From: Actinoplanes derwentensis | Lineage (GTDB): Bacteria; Actinomycetota; Actinomycetes; Mycobacteriales; Micromonosporaceae | Assembly: GCF_900104725.1 (NCBI RefSeq) | Contig: NZ_LT629758.1 | Location: 4,602,501 to 4,666,500 of the forward strand | DNA: 64,000 bases | Direction of reading: 5' to 3' | Shown: positions 9,539 to 19,311 of the stretch, piece by piece | Position numbering within the stretch: position 1 is the first letter of the stretch | Layout: the number at the start of each line of letters is the position of its first letter | Made by a program: the position numbers and the translations under genes | Notes under the pieces: generated by a model | The model's input: the letters and a program-made list of their open reading frames with translations, nothing else | What the model was told of the DNA's origin: nothing | Database searches by the model: none

Positions 9539-11350
9539 GTGACGCGCTGTCCGGTCTGCTGCTGGGCGGTGGACCCACCGGGCCGGCCGTGTCAGGTCTG
9601 TGACTGGTCCGGTCCCGAGGACGCGGCCCGGCTGGCCGAGGCGCGCTGCCGGTGGGACCTGCGCGCGGCGCATCTGGCCGCGGCCGGTGACGAGTCGGTA
9701 GTGGACAAACTCTGCGATGTGGTCCGCGGCGGCCGACCGGATTTCCGCGTGGTGGTGACGGCCGGTGAGAAGCTGCGCGCCGAACCCGCTCCGGATCCGG
9801 ACCGGGCGGCGTCGGTGGTGGCCGACCTGCTGGCCGCGCTCGTCATCGACGACCTGCACGCCGTGGCGTTCCTGTGCGTCCGCCCGGACGGGCTGGAGGT
9901 GCACACCGCGGACGTCAACGGTTTCCGGATCACCCGGCTGAAGATCCTCGACTGGCACTGGTCCTGGCAGGACCTCGACCAGGATCTCCCGGTCGACCCG
10001 GCGCTGCGGCACTTCGCCCTGGCGGGCGGCATCGGCCGGGGTGACGTGCTCGCCGACGGCGACGTCAAGGACGCGGGCTTCGTCCCGGCCCGGATCGTCG
10101 ACGCGATCTCCCGGGCGCTGCCCGAGATCGCGCTGCCCCGGCGCACCGCGCTGGTGCTGATCAACGGCGCACCGGGATGGACGGTCCTGGACCGGGTCGT
10201 CGAACTGCTGGCCCGGCACTACTGGCCGGCGACGACGCTGGCGCATGCGATGGCCGAGAACGCGCACACCCTCCTGCAGGGTCTGGTCCGGCAGGCGCCG
10301 GTCGGGCTCAGCCACGACGTGGTGCTGCTCGATCCGCACCCGGACGGTGTCGTCCGCCTGAGCCCGTGGCCGGTGTTCCGGATGGGCGAACGGACCTCGA
10401 CACCCGGTGAGGTGGAGCTGTACGCCCCGGTCGGTGCGGACGGGCCGGTCTCGTTCGCCCTGGTGGTCCGCGACGACAGCCGGCCCTCCCGGTGGAGGCC
10501 GGTGAACATCGTCGCGGTGAACCTGCCGCGCGGGCGCCCGACCCGCATCGGCATCACCTTCGACGACCAGGCCGATCCGGTCTTCACCGGCGCCGAGATC
10601 AGCCCGGCGCCGTGGTCCTGGCCGGATCTGTTGCAGGCTGTGCCCCGGCGGCTGGCCGATCACCGGATCGACGTCGTCTTCGCTGTCGAGGCCGTCACCG
10701 GTGCGCACCACGACGAACGGCTCGCCCTGGTCCGGGACACCATCACCGCCCTGGACTGCGAGGTCCGCGACGGCGGTTGGGTCCGGGCCGGGCTGATCGT
10801 TTACGGGCAGCACTCCTCGTCCGGTCCCGCCGACGGGCTCCTGAGCACCGTCGACCTGACCGACCCGCACACGGTCCGGCAGGCGGCCGCCGTGGTCCAC
10901 CCGCGGCCGAACACCTACGACCTGGCCGCGGCGCTCGAGGACGCCCTGGCCCGCGTGGTCGCCCAGTCGTGGCGCCCGGACGCGGTCCGGGTCCTGGTGA
11001 CGGTCGGTAGCCGGCCGCCCTACCAGGACGAACAGCGGATGGACCACGCGCTGCCCTGCCCGGCCCACCATGACTGGCGGGTGCTGACGGATCGGCTCAC
11101 CGCCGAGGGTGTGCACCGGATAGCGGTGTGGTCCGATCCCGGGTTCGGCACGCTCCCGCACGTTTACCACCCCACCCTGAACCACGCCGCCGCGGCCTGG
11201 CGGACGCTCGGCGGCACGGCACGGCTGAACGCCGGGACGGCCTCCGTACCGGAGTTGCTGAACCTGATCGGTGCCACGTTCGTGACGCCCGAGACCCCGC
11301 TTCCCTATGCCGCGGCCACCTCGGCCGTGGCTCTTCGGAGGACCACGTGA
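9539..11350 (+). CDS. Zinc-ribbon protein with C-terminal vWA-like domain
   Basis: 603 residues with a GTG start chosen because the first residues form a zinc ribbon: CPVCCWAVDP then CQVC (residues 4-22). The middle is an uncharacterised alpha/beta region. The last 250 residues resemble a vWA/Rossmann domain (strand IDVVFAVEAVTG, later VRVLVTVG) without a proper MIDAS. Such Zn-ribbon/vWA proteins occur next to GTPase-GAP1 pairs in actinobacterial conflict operons and probably act as adaptors. It overlaps the GTPase gene by four bases (GTGA). No catalytic residues can be pointed to. Confidence 0.6.
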   Translation: MTRCPVCCWAVDPPGRPCQVCDWSGPEDAARLAEARCRWDLRAAHLAAAGDESVVDKLCDVVRGGRPDFRVVVTAGEKLRAEPAPDPDRAASVVADLLAALVIDDLHAVAFLCVRPDGLEVHTADVNGFRITRLKILDWHWSWQDLDQDLPVDPALRHFALAGGIGRGDVLADGDVKDAGFVPARIVDAISRALPEIALPRRTALVLINGAPGWTVLDRVVELLARHYWPATTLAHAMAENAHTLLQGLVRQAPVGLSHDVVLLDPHPDGVVRLSPWPVFRMGERTSTPGEVELYAPVGADGPVSFALVVRDDSRPSRWRPVNIVAVNLPRGRPTRIGITFDDQADPVFTGAEISPAPWSWPDLLQAVPRRLADHRIDVVFAVEAVTGAHHDERLALVRDTITALDCEVRDGGWVRAGLIVYGQHSSSGPADGLLSTVDLTDPHTVRQAAAVVHPRPNTYDLAAALEDALARVVAQSWRPDAVRVLVTVGSRPPYQDEQRMDHALPCPAHHDWRVLTDRLTAEGVHRIAVWSDPGFGTLPHVYHPTLNHAAAAWRTLGGTARLNAGTASVPELLNLIGATFVTPETPLPYAAATSAVALRRTT

Positions 11351-12477
11351 CCATGCCGTACGACACGACGAGCGGCACCGGAGTTCCGCAGCAGAGTTCG
11401 TTCCCCGCCGTGGTACGCCCGGGAAGCTCGGCGGTGCCGCCGACAACCGTCCCGGGTGCCACGCCGCCCTCGGTCACTCCGCCCCCGGTCACACCTGCCA
11501 CGCCGGCCGGCAATCCGCCGTCGGCGCACGGACCGGCGCCGATCCGGTTCGGGCTGTGCGGGGCGCCGTCCGGCGGCAAGACGACGTTCCTCGCGGCGCT
11601 GAGCATCGCGGTCGACATGGCCGACCAGCCGCTCGGGCGCTGGCGCATCACCGCGACCGACGACGCCTCGCTGACGTTCCTCACCGAGCGCAAGCAGGAT
11701 CTCGTGGTCGGCCACCGATTTCCGGCGATCACCAACTCGGTCACGCAGTACCACTGGCAGATCAACGGCGAGCTGCCCAGTACACCCCGCCGTCTGCGCC
11801 GCCCGGCACCGGGCGCCAAGGTGAGATTCGACATCGACGTCGAGGACCGGCCCGGCGGTGACTTCCTGCTCAACGGAGCGGCGATCAGCGAGGAGGGACT
11901 CAAACGGCTGGCCGTCGCCGACGCGCTGGTCCTGTTGTTCGACCCCACCCGCGACATCGGCCGCACCGAGGGCGCCGAATCCAACTGGATGTTCTTCCAC
12001 AAACTGTTCGAGACCCTCAAGCTGCGCCTGCGGCAGACCGGCCGGCTCGACGACGGCATCCTTCCGCATCACGTGGCCGTCTGCATCACGAAGTTCGACG
12101 ATCCGGCGGTGTTCAAGCCCGCGCTGCACCATCGGCTCGTCGACATCGGAGAGGACGGCGTGCCCCGGGTGCCCGACGACCGCGCCGAGGACTACTTCGG
12201 TTGGATCTGCCGGGAGATCGACCGCTACTCGATCGACTCGAGCACTCTGCAGTTCCCGAGCATGCTCCGGAGCACGTTCCACGACGACCGGGTGCGCTAC
12301 TACGCGACCTCGTCGGTGGGTTTCTGGATCGGCCCGAGCGGACGGTTCGAGGCCGGCGATTTCCAGAACACCCAGCTCGTCAACGGCGAGCCCCGGCTGC
12401 GGGGCGCGGTACGGCCGGTCAACATCCTGGAACCGCTGATCGCTCTGGAACGCACGATCCGCCGGGAATCACGATGA
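11347..12477 (+). CDS. TRAFAC-like GTPase of conflict systems (DO-GTPase type)
   Basis: 376 residues from the GTG that overlaps the upstream stop; an ATG two codons later (11353) is an alternative. After a 60-residue Pro/Thr-rich tail come the GTPase motifs: P-loop GAPSGGKT (72-79), a switch strand FDIDVEDRPGG, ALVLLFDPTRD, the base-specificity motif TKFD and a TSS near the end. This matches the GTPase that accompanies GAP1-type proteins in Kaur/Aravind-type conflict systems. It probably acts as a nucleotide-controlled switch for the next gene product, with which it overlaps by four bases. Family assignment at the sub-class level is from memory. Confidence 0.8.
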   Translation: MTMPYDTTSGTGVPQQSSFPAVVRPGSSAVPPTTVPGATPPSVTPPPVTPATPAGNPPSAHGPAPIRFGLCGAPSGGKTTFLAALSIAVDMADQPLGRWRITATDDASLTFLTERKQDLVVGHRFPAITNSVTQYHWQINGELPSTPRRLRRPAPGAKVRFDIDVEDRPGGDFLLNGAAISEEGLKRLAVADALVLLFDPTRDIGRTEGAESNWMFFHKLFETLKLRLRQTGRLDDGILPHHVAVCITKFDDPAVFKPALHHRLVDIGEDGVPRVPDDRAEDYFGWICREIDRYSIDSSTLQFPSMLRSTFHDDRVRYYATSSVGFWIGPSGRFEAGDFQNTQLVNGEPRLRGAVRPVNILEPLIALERTIRRESR

Positions 12478-14930
12478 CCGTCACCGACCGGCAGGCCGCC
12501 GCCGTCCGCTGGGCCCTGATCGGCAAACGGCCCGGACAACTCGGCGAGTACACCGTGCTGGCCGCCGACGACACCGGGCCCGGCCGTCAGGACTACTACG
12601 CTCTCGCCCGGGAACTGGTCCGCAGCAACCCCGGTACGGCGACCGCCGGGCAGACCGACGCGCTGCCGTGGGTCTACTTCGCGCCGGTCACCTCCGGCAC
12701 CGGCCGGCGCACCGCGGTGGCGTCGATGGAGTGGCCGACCGACGAGGTGCGCGACTCGTCCGGCCGGGCGGCGACCCTGACCAGATACTTCGATCTCGAT
12801 CCCGAAGTCGTGGCAACCACCGGTGCCGGATACGAGGCGCAGTACCGGGCACTGACGCGCGAGAGCCCGGCGGACGGCACCGGGTTCACGTTCCGCGCCT
12901 CGGGACCGGTCCTGGACGAGCTCGCCGGTTTCGTTCACGGCTTCGGCGCCGAACTGCTGATCCAGGCTGCCGCACTGCTGCTCGAAGGTCCGGTGGTGAT
13001 CGCGCCGGAAGGCCCGATGACCGGGCTGCCCGATCGGATGCGCTGCCTGGACGCGGTCCTCGGCCTGCTCCCGTACGGGATCCGCGACTCCCTGGCGGTC
13101 GGCACCTGGACACCCAACGACTCACAGCACGGGTTGCGCCTGGCGTTCAGCAACCGGGTGATGACCGGCCAGCAGATGATCCGCCGCGGCGAGCCGATCA
13201 CGTTCCGCACCCGGGTCGCCCAGGACTACGCGCACCGCCTCCTGCGGCTGATCGGCGACGGCAGCCGCCGCCGGATCGCCGAGCTGCTCGCCAAACTGTG
13301 GGCGAACCGCCGCCCGTACTCGGTGGACCGTCCCGGCGAGGTGCTGGACAGTCTCGCCGATCTGGACCGCGTCTACGCGGTCTACCAGGACCTGATCCGG
13401 CGGGCGGCCACCGCCGGCACGGTCGCCGATCTGATGCGGCAACCGGACACCGAGCTGAATCTCGTCGAGCCGGAGATCACCGAGCGCCTGGTGCGCGAGG
13501 TACTCGACCACGGTACCGACTACGACCTGCAGGTCCTGGCCCGCTACTGGCCCGTGCCCATGGTCCCGGGCATGGTGGTGGGCGCGGCGCTCACCTCGGC
13601 CGAGAGCCGGATGCGGGCGATCTGGCGGCTGGCGAGCGCCAGCGGTCAGCAGACGTGGTTCCTGACCACGCTCATCGCCGGGGCCGATCAGGGGCCGGAG
13701 CTGGAACGGGTCGTCACGTTCCTCACCACGGCCACCGACCTGCCGTTCACCGTACTGCTGCAACAGGAACTGCTCGCCCGGCCGGCCGCGGCGGCACGGG
13801 TGCTGACGGCTGCCTACCTGTCGCGGGGCGAATCGCTGTCGCGCTGGGCCGAACTGCTCTTCAGCCGGCGGACACCGCTGCCGGTGTGGGCGGAGCCGTT
13901 CGCCGCCATGCGAGCCGGCCGGCCGGAGCTGACCAAGGAACAGGCGACGGACAAGATGTTCACCGGCAGCCGTGTCGCCCTCGCGCTGTTCGCGGTCACC
14001 GCCGAGGCGGCGGGCGCCGACGTCTTCCTGGAATGCGCCAACGCATGGAGCGTCCTACACAACCAGTTACGGCAGCGTGACCCGGCTCTGGTCCAGCTGT
14101 TCCTCCGGATCACCGAGACCACCGGCAGCACGTCCGTGGAGAATCATGCCGCACTCGACCTGCTGCGGCTGGCCGCCGATGTCCCGCTGCGGCACAACCC
14201 CGGCCTTCTGAACCCGGATCAGACAGCGAGATACCTGGCCGGGCTCGACGCCAGACTCACTCTCCTGGACGCGTCGCTGGCCGTGGAGTACGCGTCCGGA
14301 CTGGCCACCGAGGTCACCCGTACGATCCTGGACCGCAATGGCGTCGCGTTCCTGCTCACGTTCGCGGACCGTGTCTCCCCGGCGGCCGCGGCCGCCGTGT
14401 TCCAGCGGCTCGCGGAACGGGCGGTGAGCTATCCCGCCGCCATCGCCGAGGTTTCACCCACCGTCCTGGACCGCCTCGTCGAGCTGGTGCCCGGGCTCGG
14501 CATCCGGGTGGCGCGCATCAGACTCGGCGAGGCCGTGAGCCGGCAGGTACCCCCCACCGCCATGATCCAGAACTGTGTCCAGGCGCAGGCCGAAGGACTC
14601 AGCGTGGTGGAGATCCTGACCGAGATCCGGAACTGGGAGCGGCTCGACTCACCAGCGGAAGTGTTTGCTCTGATCGACGCCCTGTCGGCCGAGGCGCTGA
14701 AGATCGGGCTGAAGCCGATCGCCGGCAGCGGGATGGCCTACATCCTCGACGGCCACTGCGGCGAGAACCGTGCCCGGGACTTCTCCCATTGGCTGGCGAA
14801 CCACGCCGACCTCCTCCGCAGACGGTCCGACTTCCTCGTACAGATCCTCAAGAAGCACAAACCGCCGAAGCCGGAATCGCGCGGCTTCTTCCGGTCCCGA
14901 TCACCGTCCGACGAAGGAGCGCCATCATGA
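12474..14930 (+). CDS. GTPase-associated protein 1 (GAP1-like)
   Basis: 818 residues. The start is the ATG overlapping the GTPase stop. The N-terminus (VRWALIGKRPGQLGEYTVLA, then DYYALAREL and PWVYFAP) is characteristic of the GAP1-N domain, followed by the middle helical domain (LLPYGIRDSLAVGTWTP) and a long all-helical C-terminal part. No enzymatic motif is evident. GAP1 proteins are always encoded beside a dedicated GTPase, as here, and are thought to be its partner or effector scaffold in actinobacterial conflict systems. It overlaps the following secreted vWA gene by four bases. Confidence 0.78.
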   Translation: MTVTDRQAAAVRWALIGKRPGQLGEYTVLAADDTGPGRQDYYALARELVRSNPGTATAGQTDALPWVYFAPVTSGTGRRTAVASMEWPTDEVRDSSGRAATLTRYFDLDPEVVATTGAGYEAQYRALTRESPADGTGFTFRASGPVLDELAGFVHGFGAELLIQAAALLLEGPVVIAPEGPMTGLPDRMRCLDAVLGLLPYGIRDSLAVGTWTPNDSQHGLRLAFSNRVMTGQQMIRRGEPITFRTRVAQDYAHRLLRLIGDGSRRRIAELLAKLWANRRPYSVDRPGEVLDSLADLDRVYAVYQDLIRRAATAGTVADLMRQPDTELNLVEPEITERLVREVLDHGTDYDLQVLARYWPVPMVPGMVVGAALTSAESRMRAIWRLASASGQQTWFLTTLIAGADQGPELERVVTFLTTATDLPFTVLLQQELLARPAAAARVLTAAYLSRGESLSRWAELLFSRRTPLPVWAEPFAAMRAGRPELTKEQATDKMFTGSRVALALFAVTAEAAGADVFLECANAWSVLHNQLRQRDPALVQLFLRITETTGSTSVENHAALDLLRLAADVPLRHNPGLLNPDQTARYLAGLDARLTLLDASLAVEYASGLATEVTRTILDRNGVAFLLTFADRVSPAAAAAVFQRLAERAVSYPAAIAEVSPTVLDRLVELVPGLGIRVARIRLGEAVSRQVPPTAMIQNCVQAQAEGLSVVEILTEIRNWERLDSPAEVFALIDALSAEALKIGLKPIAGSGMAYILDGHCGENRARDFSHWLANHADLLRRRSDFLVQILKKHKPPKPESRGFFRSRSPSDEGAPS

Positions 14931-16654
14931 GAACGACCCGCGCCCTCGCCGGCGCCACCACCCTGGCCTGCCTGCTGATCGTCGCCGGCCCGGGAGCGGC
15001 GCCGGCCCAGGCCGATCCGGAGACGCTGCGCGACATCGAACGGTCCGTGGGTATCGACGACATCCCGGCCGACTACGTCATCCTCGCCGACACGTCGCAG
15101 TCGATGCGGGAGGACGACCGGTACACGAACCTGAAGAAGAGCCTGCGCGACTTCTTCGCCGCGCTGGCCCCGAACGACACGCTGACGCTCATCACCTTCG
15201 ACCGGAAGGCCACGGTGGCCTACCAGGGGCCGGTCGGCGACTCGCCGGACGGCCTGGTGGACAAGCTGCCGCCCAGCGCGGACGGTAACGGGACGGACAT
15301 CGGCGCGGCCCTGGAGAAGGCCGTCGGAGCGCTCGGCCGCACCGGCGCACCCGGTATCGCCAGCGTCGTCCTGGTCACCGACGGCCGGCACGAGCCGCCG
15401 AAGGGCAGCCCGTACCCGACCACCTCCGGCTACCGGTGGGGACAGCTCCGCGACCGGGTGCAGGACCTGGACAAGACGGCGCTCCGGTCGTACGCCCTGC
15501 CCATCGCCGAGGCGACGGGGGCCGGCTTGATGGCGACCGTGTTCGACCGGCCGCGGAGGCTGGACGCCGCCACGGCCGGGCAGGTCACCGAACTGTTGGA
15601 GATCCCCAAGCGGGAGGCACGTGCCGCGAAGGTGCGCGAGGCGGTCGTCCCGGACGACGGCAGAGGGTTGGAGCTGAGCTGGTCGGCCGGAACCCGGGAG
15701 CTGGAGCCGGGCGCCAACGACGTCGAACTTGTGGTCCACTCCACCGCCACGGCCGTCCCGCTCGAGCTCAGCGGGCTGTCGGTGTCCAGCGACGACCCCC
15801 GGATCCGGGCCCGGCTGACCACCGGCCCGATCACGGTGGATCCACAGGCGACCGTCCGCGTGCCCGCTGTCATCGAGTGGGAGGCCGGAGACCGCGGCTA
15901 CTCCTACCACGACCCGGCCGACGCCACGACGACCTTGCACGTCACCGGCACGGTCGGCAGCCCGTGGGCCGCGACGCTCGCGGACGACGTGAAACTGCTC
16001 CTCAAGCATCCGCTCACCGGAACCGACACGACGGCGACGGGGTCCGCTAACCTCGGCCGGCCGTGGATCTACTACCTCGCCGGCGCGCTGTTTCTCGTAC
16101 TGATCGGCGCCCTGCTGCTGGCGGCGCACCGGCGGCCGCGGCTGTACGGCGAACTGCTGGTCACGTCGCCCGGAGTCGGTGCGCCCCGGCCGGTACGGCT
16201 CAGCGGCAACGGCCGCTCGGCGGAGTTCGGCCGGGCCGAGACCGGCGAGGACCAGCAGATCCGGGTGCGGATGGTGCGTGACGACGGCGAAAAGCAGCTA
16301 CGGCTGGTGATCGGCGGCGCCGTCCTGCGGTTCAAACCCGAGGCCGAACGGATGCACAAGGGTGTCCTGTACGAGTGGAGCACCAGCGGGCGCCGGCCGA
16401 CGCCGGTCACGACCCATCCGTACCCCAGCCCGCCGCCTCCGGCGCCTGTTCCGTCACCCGCACCTGTTCCGTCACCCGCGCCCGCACCCGCGGTGGTACC
16501 GGCACCGCCGCCTCCGGTAGCCCCGTCTCCCGGGCCGGCCGCCCCCGCCCCGGCACCGCCGCCGCGGACACCGCCCGCACGCCCCACCGGCGGACGTGCC
16601 GACGCCGAGGACGAACTACCGGTCAGCGATCCCCGGGGCGCCCGCATCGAATAG
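14927..16654 (+). CDS. Secreted, membrane-anchored vWA protein
   Basis: 575 residues. A Sec signal peptide (about 1-29, ending AQA) precedes a vWA domain with a complete MIDAS: DTSQS (Asp55, Ser57, Ser59), Thr123 in NGTDIG and Asp152 in LVTDG. A beta-rich extracellular region follows, then one transmembrane helix (about 380-400), a small cytoplasmic beta domain and a long Pro/Ala/Val-rich tail. It is the only component of the operon with its vWA domain outside the membrane, so it could bind an external cue and link it to the cytosolic partners. The chosen ATG overlaps the GAP1 stop and begins the signal peptide. Confidence 0.85.
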   Translation: MRTTRALAGATTLACLLIVAGPGAAPAQADPETLRDIERSVGIDDIPADYVILADTSQSMREDDRYTNLKKSLRDFFAALAPNDTLTLITFDRKATVAYQGPVGDSPDGLVDKLPPSADGNGTDIGAALEKAVGALGRTGAPGIASVVLVTDGRHEPPKGSPYPTTSGYRWGQLRDRVQDLDKTALRSYALPIAEATGAGLMATVFDRPRRLDAATAGQVTELLEIPKREARAAKVREAVVPDDGRGLELSWSAGTRELEPGANDVELVVHSTATAVPLELSGLSVSSDDPRIRARLTTGPITVDPQATVRVPAVIEWEAGDRGYSYHDPADATTTLHVTGTVGSPWAATLADDVKLLLKHPLTGTDTTATGSANLGRPWIYYLAGALFLVLIGALLLAAHRRPRLYGELLVTSPGVGAPRPVRLSGNGRSAEFGRAETGEDQQIRVRMVRDDGEKQLRLVIGGAVLRFKPEAERMHKGVLYEWSTSGRRPTPVTTHPYPSPPPPAPVPSPAPVPSPAPAPAVVPAPPPPVAPSPGPAAPAPAPPPRTPPARPTGGRADAEDELPVSDPRGARIE

Positions 16655-16704
16655 CCACCCGCACACGCCGGCAACGGCGTGAGCACCCATCCGAGGAGAT
16701 TCCC

Positions 16705-17379
16705 ATGAGCCAGCAAATCCTCCCGTTCTACCTGGTCTGTGACGAGTCCGGGTCGATGTCCGGTGAGCCCATCGACGCCATCAACAAGGCGCTTCCCGAG
16801 CTGCATTACGAGATCGGCGGCAACCCGGTCGTCTCCGACAAGACCCGGTTCTGCCTGATCGGTTTCTCCAACAAGGCGGAGATCCTGCTGCCGCTGTCGG
16901 ACATGAGCACGGTGACGTCGATGCCGGCGCTCAAGGCGTCCGGTGGCACCGACTACCGGAAGGCGTTCGAGTTGCTCCGGCAGACCATCAACGACGACGT
17001 CAACGCCCTGAAGGCGCAGGGCCACCAGGTCTACCGGCCGGCGGTGTTCTTCCTCTCCGACGGCCATCCCAACAGCAACCAGTGGCAGGAGACCTACCAG
17101 GCGCTGAACGATCAGGCTTGGCGCCCGCACCCGAACATCCTGGCCTTCGGTTTCGGCCAGGCCGACCAGCAGACGATTCAGCAGGTCGCGAACACCAAGG
17201 CGTTCATGGCCGACGGCACTCTCGGCCCGGCCGCGGCCTTGCAGGAGTTCGCGAAGTCACTGATCCGTTCGATCGTCAACTCCGGGACCCAGTCCGCGTC
17301 GAACCAGTCCGAGGGCGCCTCGCTGGTGATGCCCGATCATGTGCCCGGTTTCACGACCATCACCGCGGACCCGGTGTGA
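16705..17379 (+). CDS. TerY-like vWA protein (TerY-P triad)
   Basis: 224 residues, essentially one vWA domain with an intact MIDAS: DESGS (Asp13, Ser15, Ser17), Thr82 in GGTDY and Asp119 in FLSDGHPN. It belongs to the TerY family found in tellurite/stress and conflict operons. With the next two genes it forms the TerY-P triad (vWA, PP2C phosphatase, Ser/Thr kinase), thought to couple metal-dependent protein binding to phosphorylation. A GAGGAG ribosome site sits seven bases before the ATG. Cytosolic, with no signal peptide. Confidence 0.9.
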   Translation: MSQQILPFYLVCDESGSMSGEPIDAINKALPELHYEIGGNPVVSDKTRFCLIGFSNKAEILLPLSDMSTVTSMPALKASGGTDYRKAFELLRQTINDDVNALKAQGHQVYRPAVFFLSDGHPNSNQWQETYQALNDQAWRPHPNILAFGFGQADQQTIQQVANTKAFMADGTLGPAAALQEFAKSLIRSIVNSGTQSASNQSEGASLVMPDHVPGFTTITADPV

Positions 17380-17417
17380 TCCGCGCCTTCCTGCGTCTAT
17401 TCAGAAGAAGGAACCCG

Positions 17418-18332
17418 ATGACCGAGGCGCCACCCACCGCCCAGCAGGACGACACCTCCCTGACCACCGACGACTGGCCGGGTGAACCGCTCGTCCTGGT
17501 CGGCAATCCCCGCCTCGGCTCCACACCCCGGAGCTTCCCCACCGCTCCGGAGTCGCCGCCAGACTCCATGATCGACGGTCACGAGGTCGCGGATCTGGTG
17601 GTCCGGGCGGCGTCGCTGCGCGGCGACGACCACAGGTGGTACGGCGAACCCCGCCAGGACAGCTTCGCCGTGCACAAGCTGTCCACGCCCGGCGGGGAGG
17701 CCCTGCTGTGCTGTGTCGCGGACGGTGTGGGCAGCAAACCGCTGTCGCACATCGGCTCAGCGGCGCTGTGCCGTCTCCTCGGGCCGGTGATCGCACCGTA
17801 CGCCGCCGACCTCCTCGATCCGGAACAGGAGGGGATGCTCCGGACCCGTCTGGCGAGTCTCATCACCGAGGTTTCGAAGTTGCTCGGCAAGAAGGCGGAC
17901 GAATACCGCGAACAGCCGTCGGCGCTGTCCACCACTCTGGTGGCGGCGCTGTTCGGGCCGGTGACCGGTGGGCGGCGCCAGGCCGTGCTGTTCGCCGTCG
18001 GGGACAGCCCGGCCTTCGTGCTGCGGGACGGGATGATCGAGGAGCCGTTCGGTGCGGAGGATCCGGTGGAACTCGCCGGGGGCGCCACCGCCGCTCTGCC
18101 CGCGAGTGTGGGCGAGGTGACCGCGAGCGTCGCCGAACTCGCCGCCGGCGACGTCGTCGTGCTCTGCACCGATGGCCTCGGCAACCCGATGAAGAACACC
18201 GGCGTCAGCGACAAGATCCTCGCCTGGTGGCAGGGCAGCCCGCCGAACATGGCGGAGTTCTACTGGCAGCTCAGTTTCCGCGCCCAGTCGTTCGGCGACG
18301 ACCGTACCGCCGTCTGTGTCTGGGTGAGATGA
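17418..18332 (+). CDS. PP2C-type protein phosphatase (TerY-P triad)
   Basis: 304 residues. The ATG at 17418 has a strong AGAAGGA site; a GTG at 17376 overlapping the TerY stop is a weaker alternative that would add a basic 14-residue stretch. PP2C landmarks are present: RQDSFAV, the metal-binding VADGVGS, FAVGDSPAF, LCTDGLGN and GDDRTAV near the end. The order matches active PPM phosphatases needing Mn/Mg. It presumably reverses phosphorylation by the kinase encoded one base downstream. Confidence 0.9.
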   Translation: MTEAPPTAQQDDTSLTTDDWPGEPLVLVGNPRLGSTPRSFPTAPESPPDSMIDGHEVADLVVRAASLRGDDHRWYGEPRQDSFAVHKLSTPGGEALLCCVADGVGSKPLSHIGSAALCRLLGPVIAPYAADLLDPEQEGMLRTRLASLITEVSKLLGKKADEYREQPSALSTTLVAALFGPVTGGRRQAVLFAVGDSPAFVLRDGMIEEPFGAEDPVELAGGATAALPASVGEVTASVAELAAGDVVVLCTDGLGNPMKNTGVSDKILAWWQGSPPNMAEFYWQLSFRAQSFGDDRTAVCVWVR

Positions 18333-18333
18333 C

Positions 18334-19311
18334 ATGTCCCAGCAACGGGTCGTCGTGCCCGGCGGCACCACCCGCATCGATCTCGCCGCGCTGCGTCTCG
18401 GCCCGGCGATCGACAAGGGCGGCCAGGGCGAGGTCTGGTCCCTGACCGATCGGCCGGAGGAGGTGTTCAAGCGCTACTTCGTGGCCAGCGTGAACGGTTC
18501 CGCCCTGGCGGGGCTGGTGGCGTTCCCCGCCTCGCTCACCCCGGCCGGGCAGCGCGTGCTCGGGGAGAGTGCCGCCTGGCCCTCCGCGGTCGTCACCGAT
18601 CACGGCAATGTCATTGGATTCCTGATGCGGCGGGTGCCCGCCCCGTTCATCGCCACCACCGCGAACGCGAAGAGCCAGTTGCGGGAACTGCAGTACCTGC
18701 TGTTCGACCCGAAGCCGCTGTGGGGCGACATCGAACCGCTGGACGCCGGCGACCGGCTGGAACTGTGCCGGCGGTTCGTCACCCTGCTGAGCATCCTGCA
18801 CAGCCACCGGATCGTGCTCGGTGACATCTCGATGCGCAACATCCTGTGGAGTCCCGGCGACCCGCCGGAGTTGTTCATCATCGACTGCGACTCGGCCCGT
18901 TTCGAGACGTCGGCGTCGGTGCTTCCGCAGGCGAGCACCCCGGACTGGAACGATCCGCACGGGCCGGGCGGTACGTCCGATCTCGACTCGGACCGGTACA
19001 AGCTGGCGCTGTTCGTGGGCCGGGTGCTGTCGAAGAACGCGTATGTGCGCCCCGGAGAGATCCCGGCGCTGCTGCCCGGTCTCGACGACGCGGTGAGCGA
19101 CCTGGTCCACAAGACGTTCGAGCGGGCGGCCGGGGCCCGGGGCAGTCGCCCAGGCACCGACGAGTGGGCGCGGGCGCTGAGCGGCCGGGGCAGCATCCCG
19201 CTGACCCCGCCTGTGCCACGTGCCCCCGTCCCGGTCCTGCCGATGGCGGACCTGGACACGCGCGGTGAACGGGAGACGATCCAGCTGCGTCCCATCCCCG
19301 GGCGGCCCTGA
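18334..19311 (+). CDS. Atypical Ser/Thr kinase of the TerY-P triad
   Basis: 325 residues. The glycine loop DKGGQGEV (27-34) and Lys46 are conserved, but the catalytic loop is GDISMRNIL (Asp164, Asn169) instead of HRDxKxxN, and the metal-binding motif is DCDS (184-187) instead of DFGx. These changes are typical of the TerY-P kinase group, and the catalytic Asp, Asn and metal Asp are retained, so activity is likely. The C-terminal 50 residues are Pro/Arg-rich. The usual C-terminal zinc ribbon is absent. It starts one base after the phosphatase stop. Confidence 0.85.
   Translation: MSQQRVVVPGGTTRIDLAALRLGPAIDKGGQGEVWSLTDRPEEVFKRYFVASVNGSALAGLVAFPASLTPAGQRVLGESAAWPSAVVTDHGNVIGFLMRRVPAPFIATTANAKSQLRELQYLLFDPKPLWGDIEPLDAGDRLELCRRFVTLLSILHSHRIVLGDISMRNILWSPGDPPELFIIDCDSARFETSASVLPQASTPDWNDPHGPGGTSDLDSDRYKLALFVGRVLSKNAYVRPGEIPALLPGLDDAVSDLVHKTFERAAGARGSRPGTDEWARALSGRGSIPLTPPVPRAPVPVLPMADLDTRGERETIQLRPIPGRP

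Noticed and set aside
9395..11446. 683-codon minus-strand frame opposite the Zn-ribbon and GTPase genes
   Set aside because: No recognisable domains; it is a shadow of real genes with overlapping starts and stops on the other strand.
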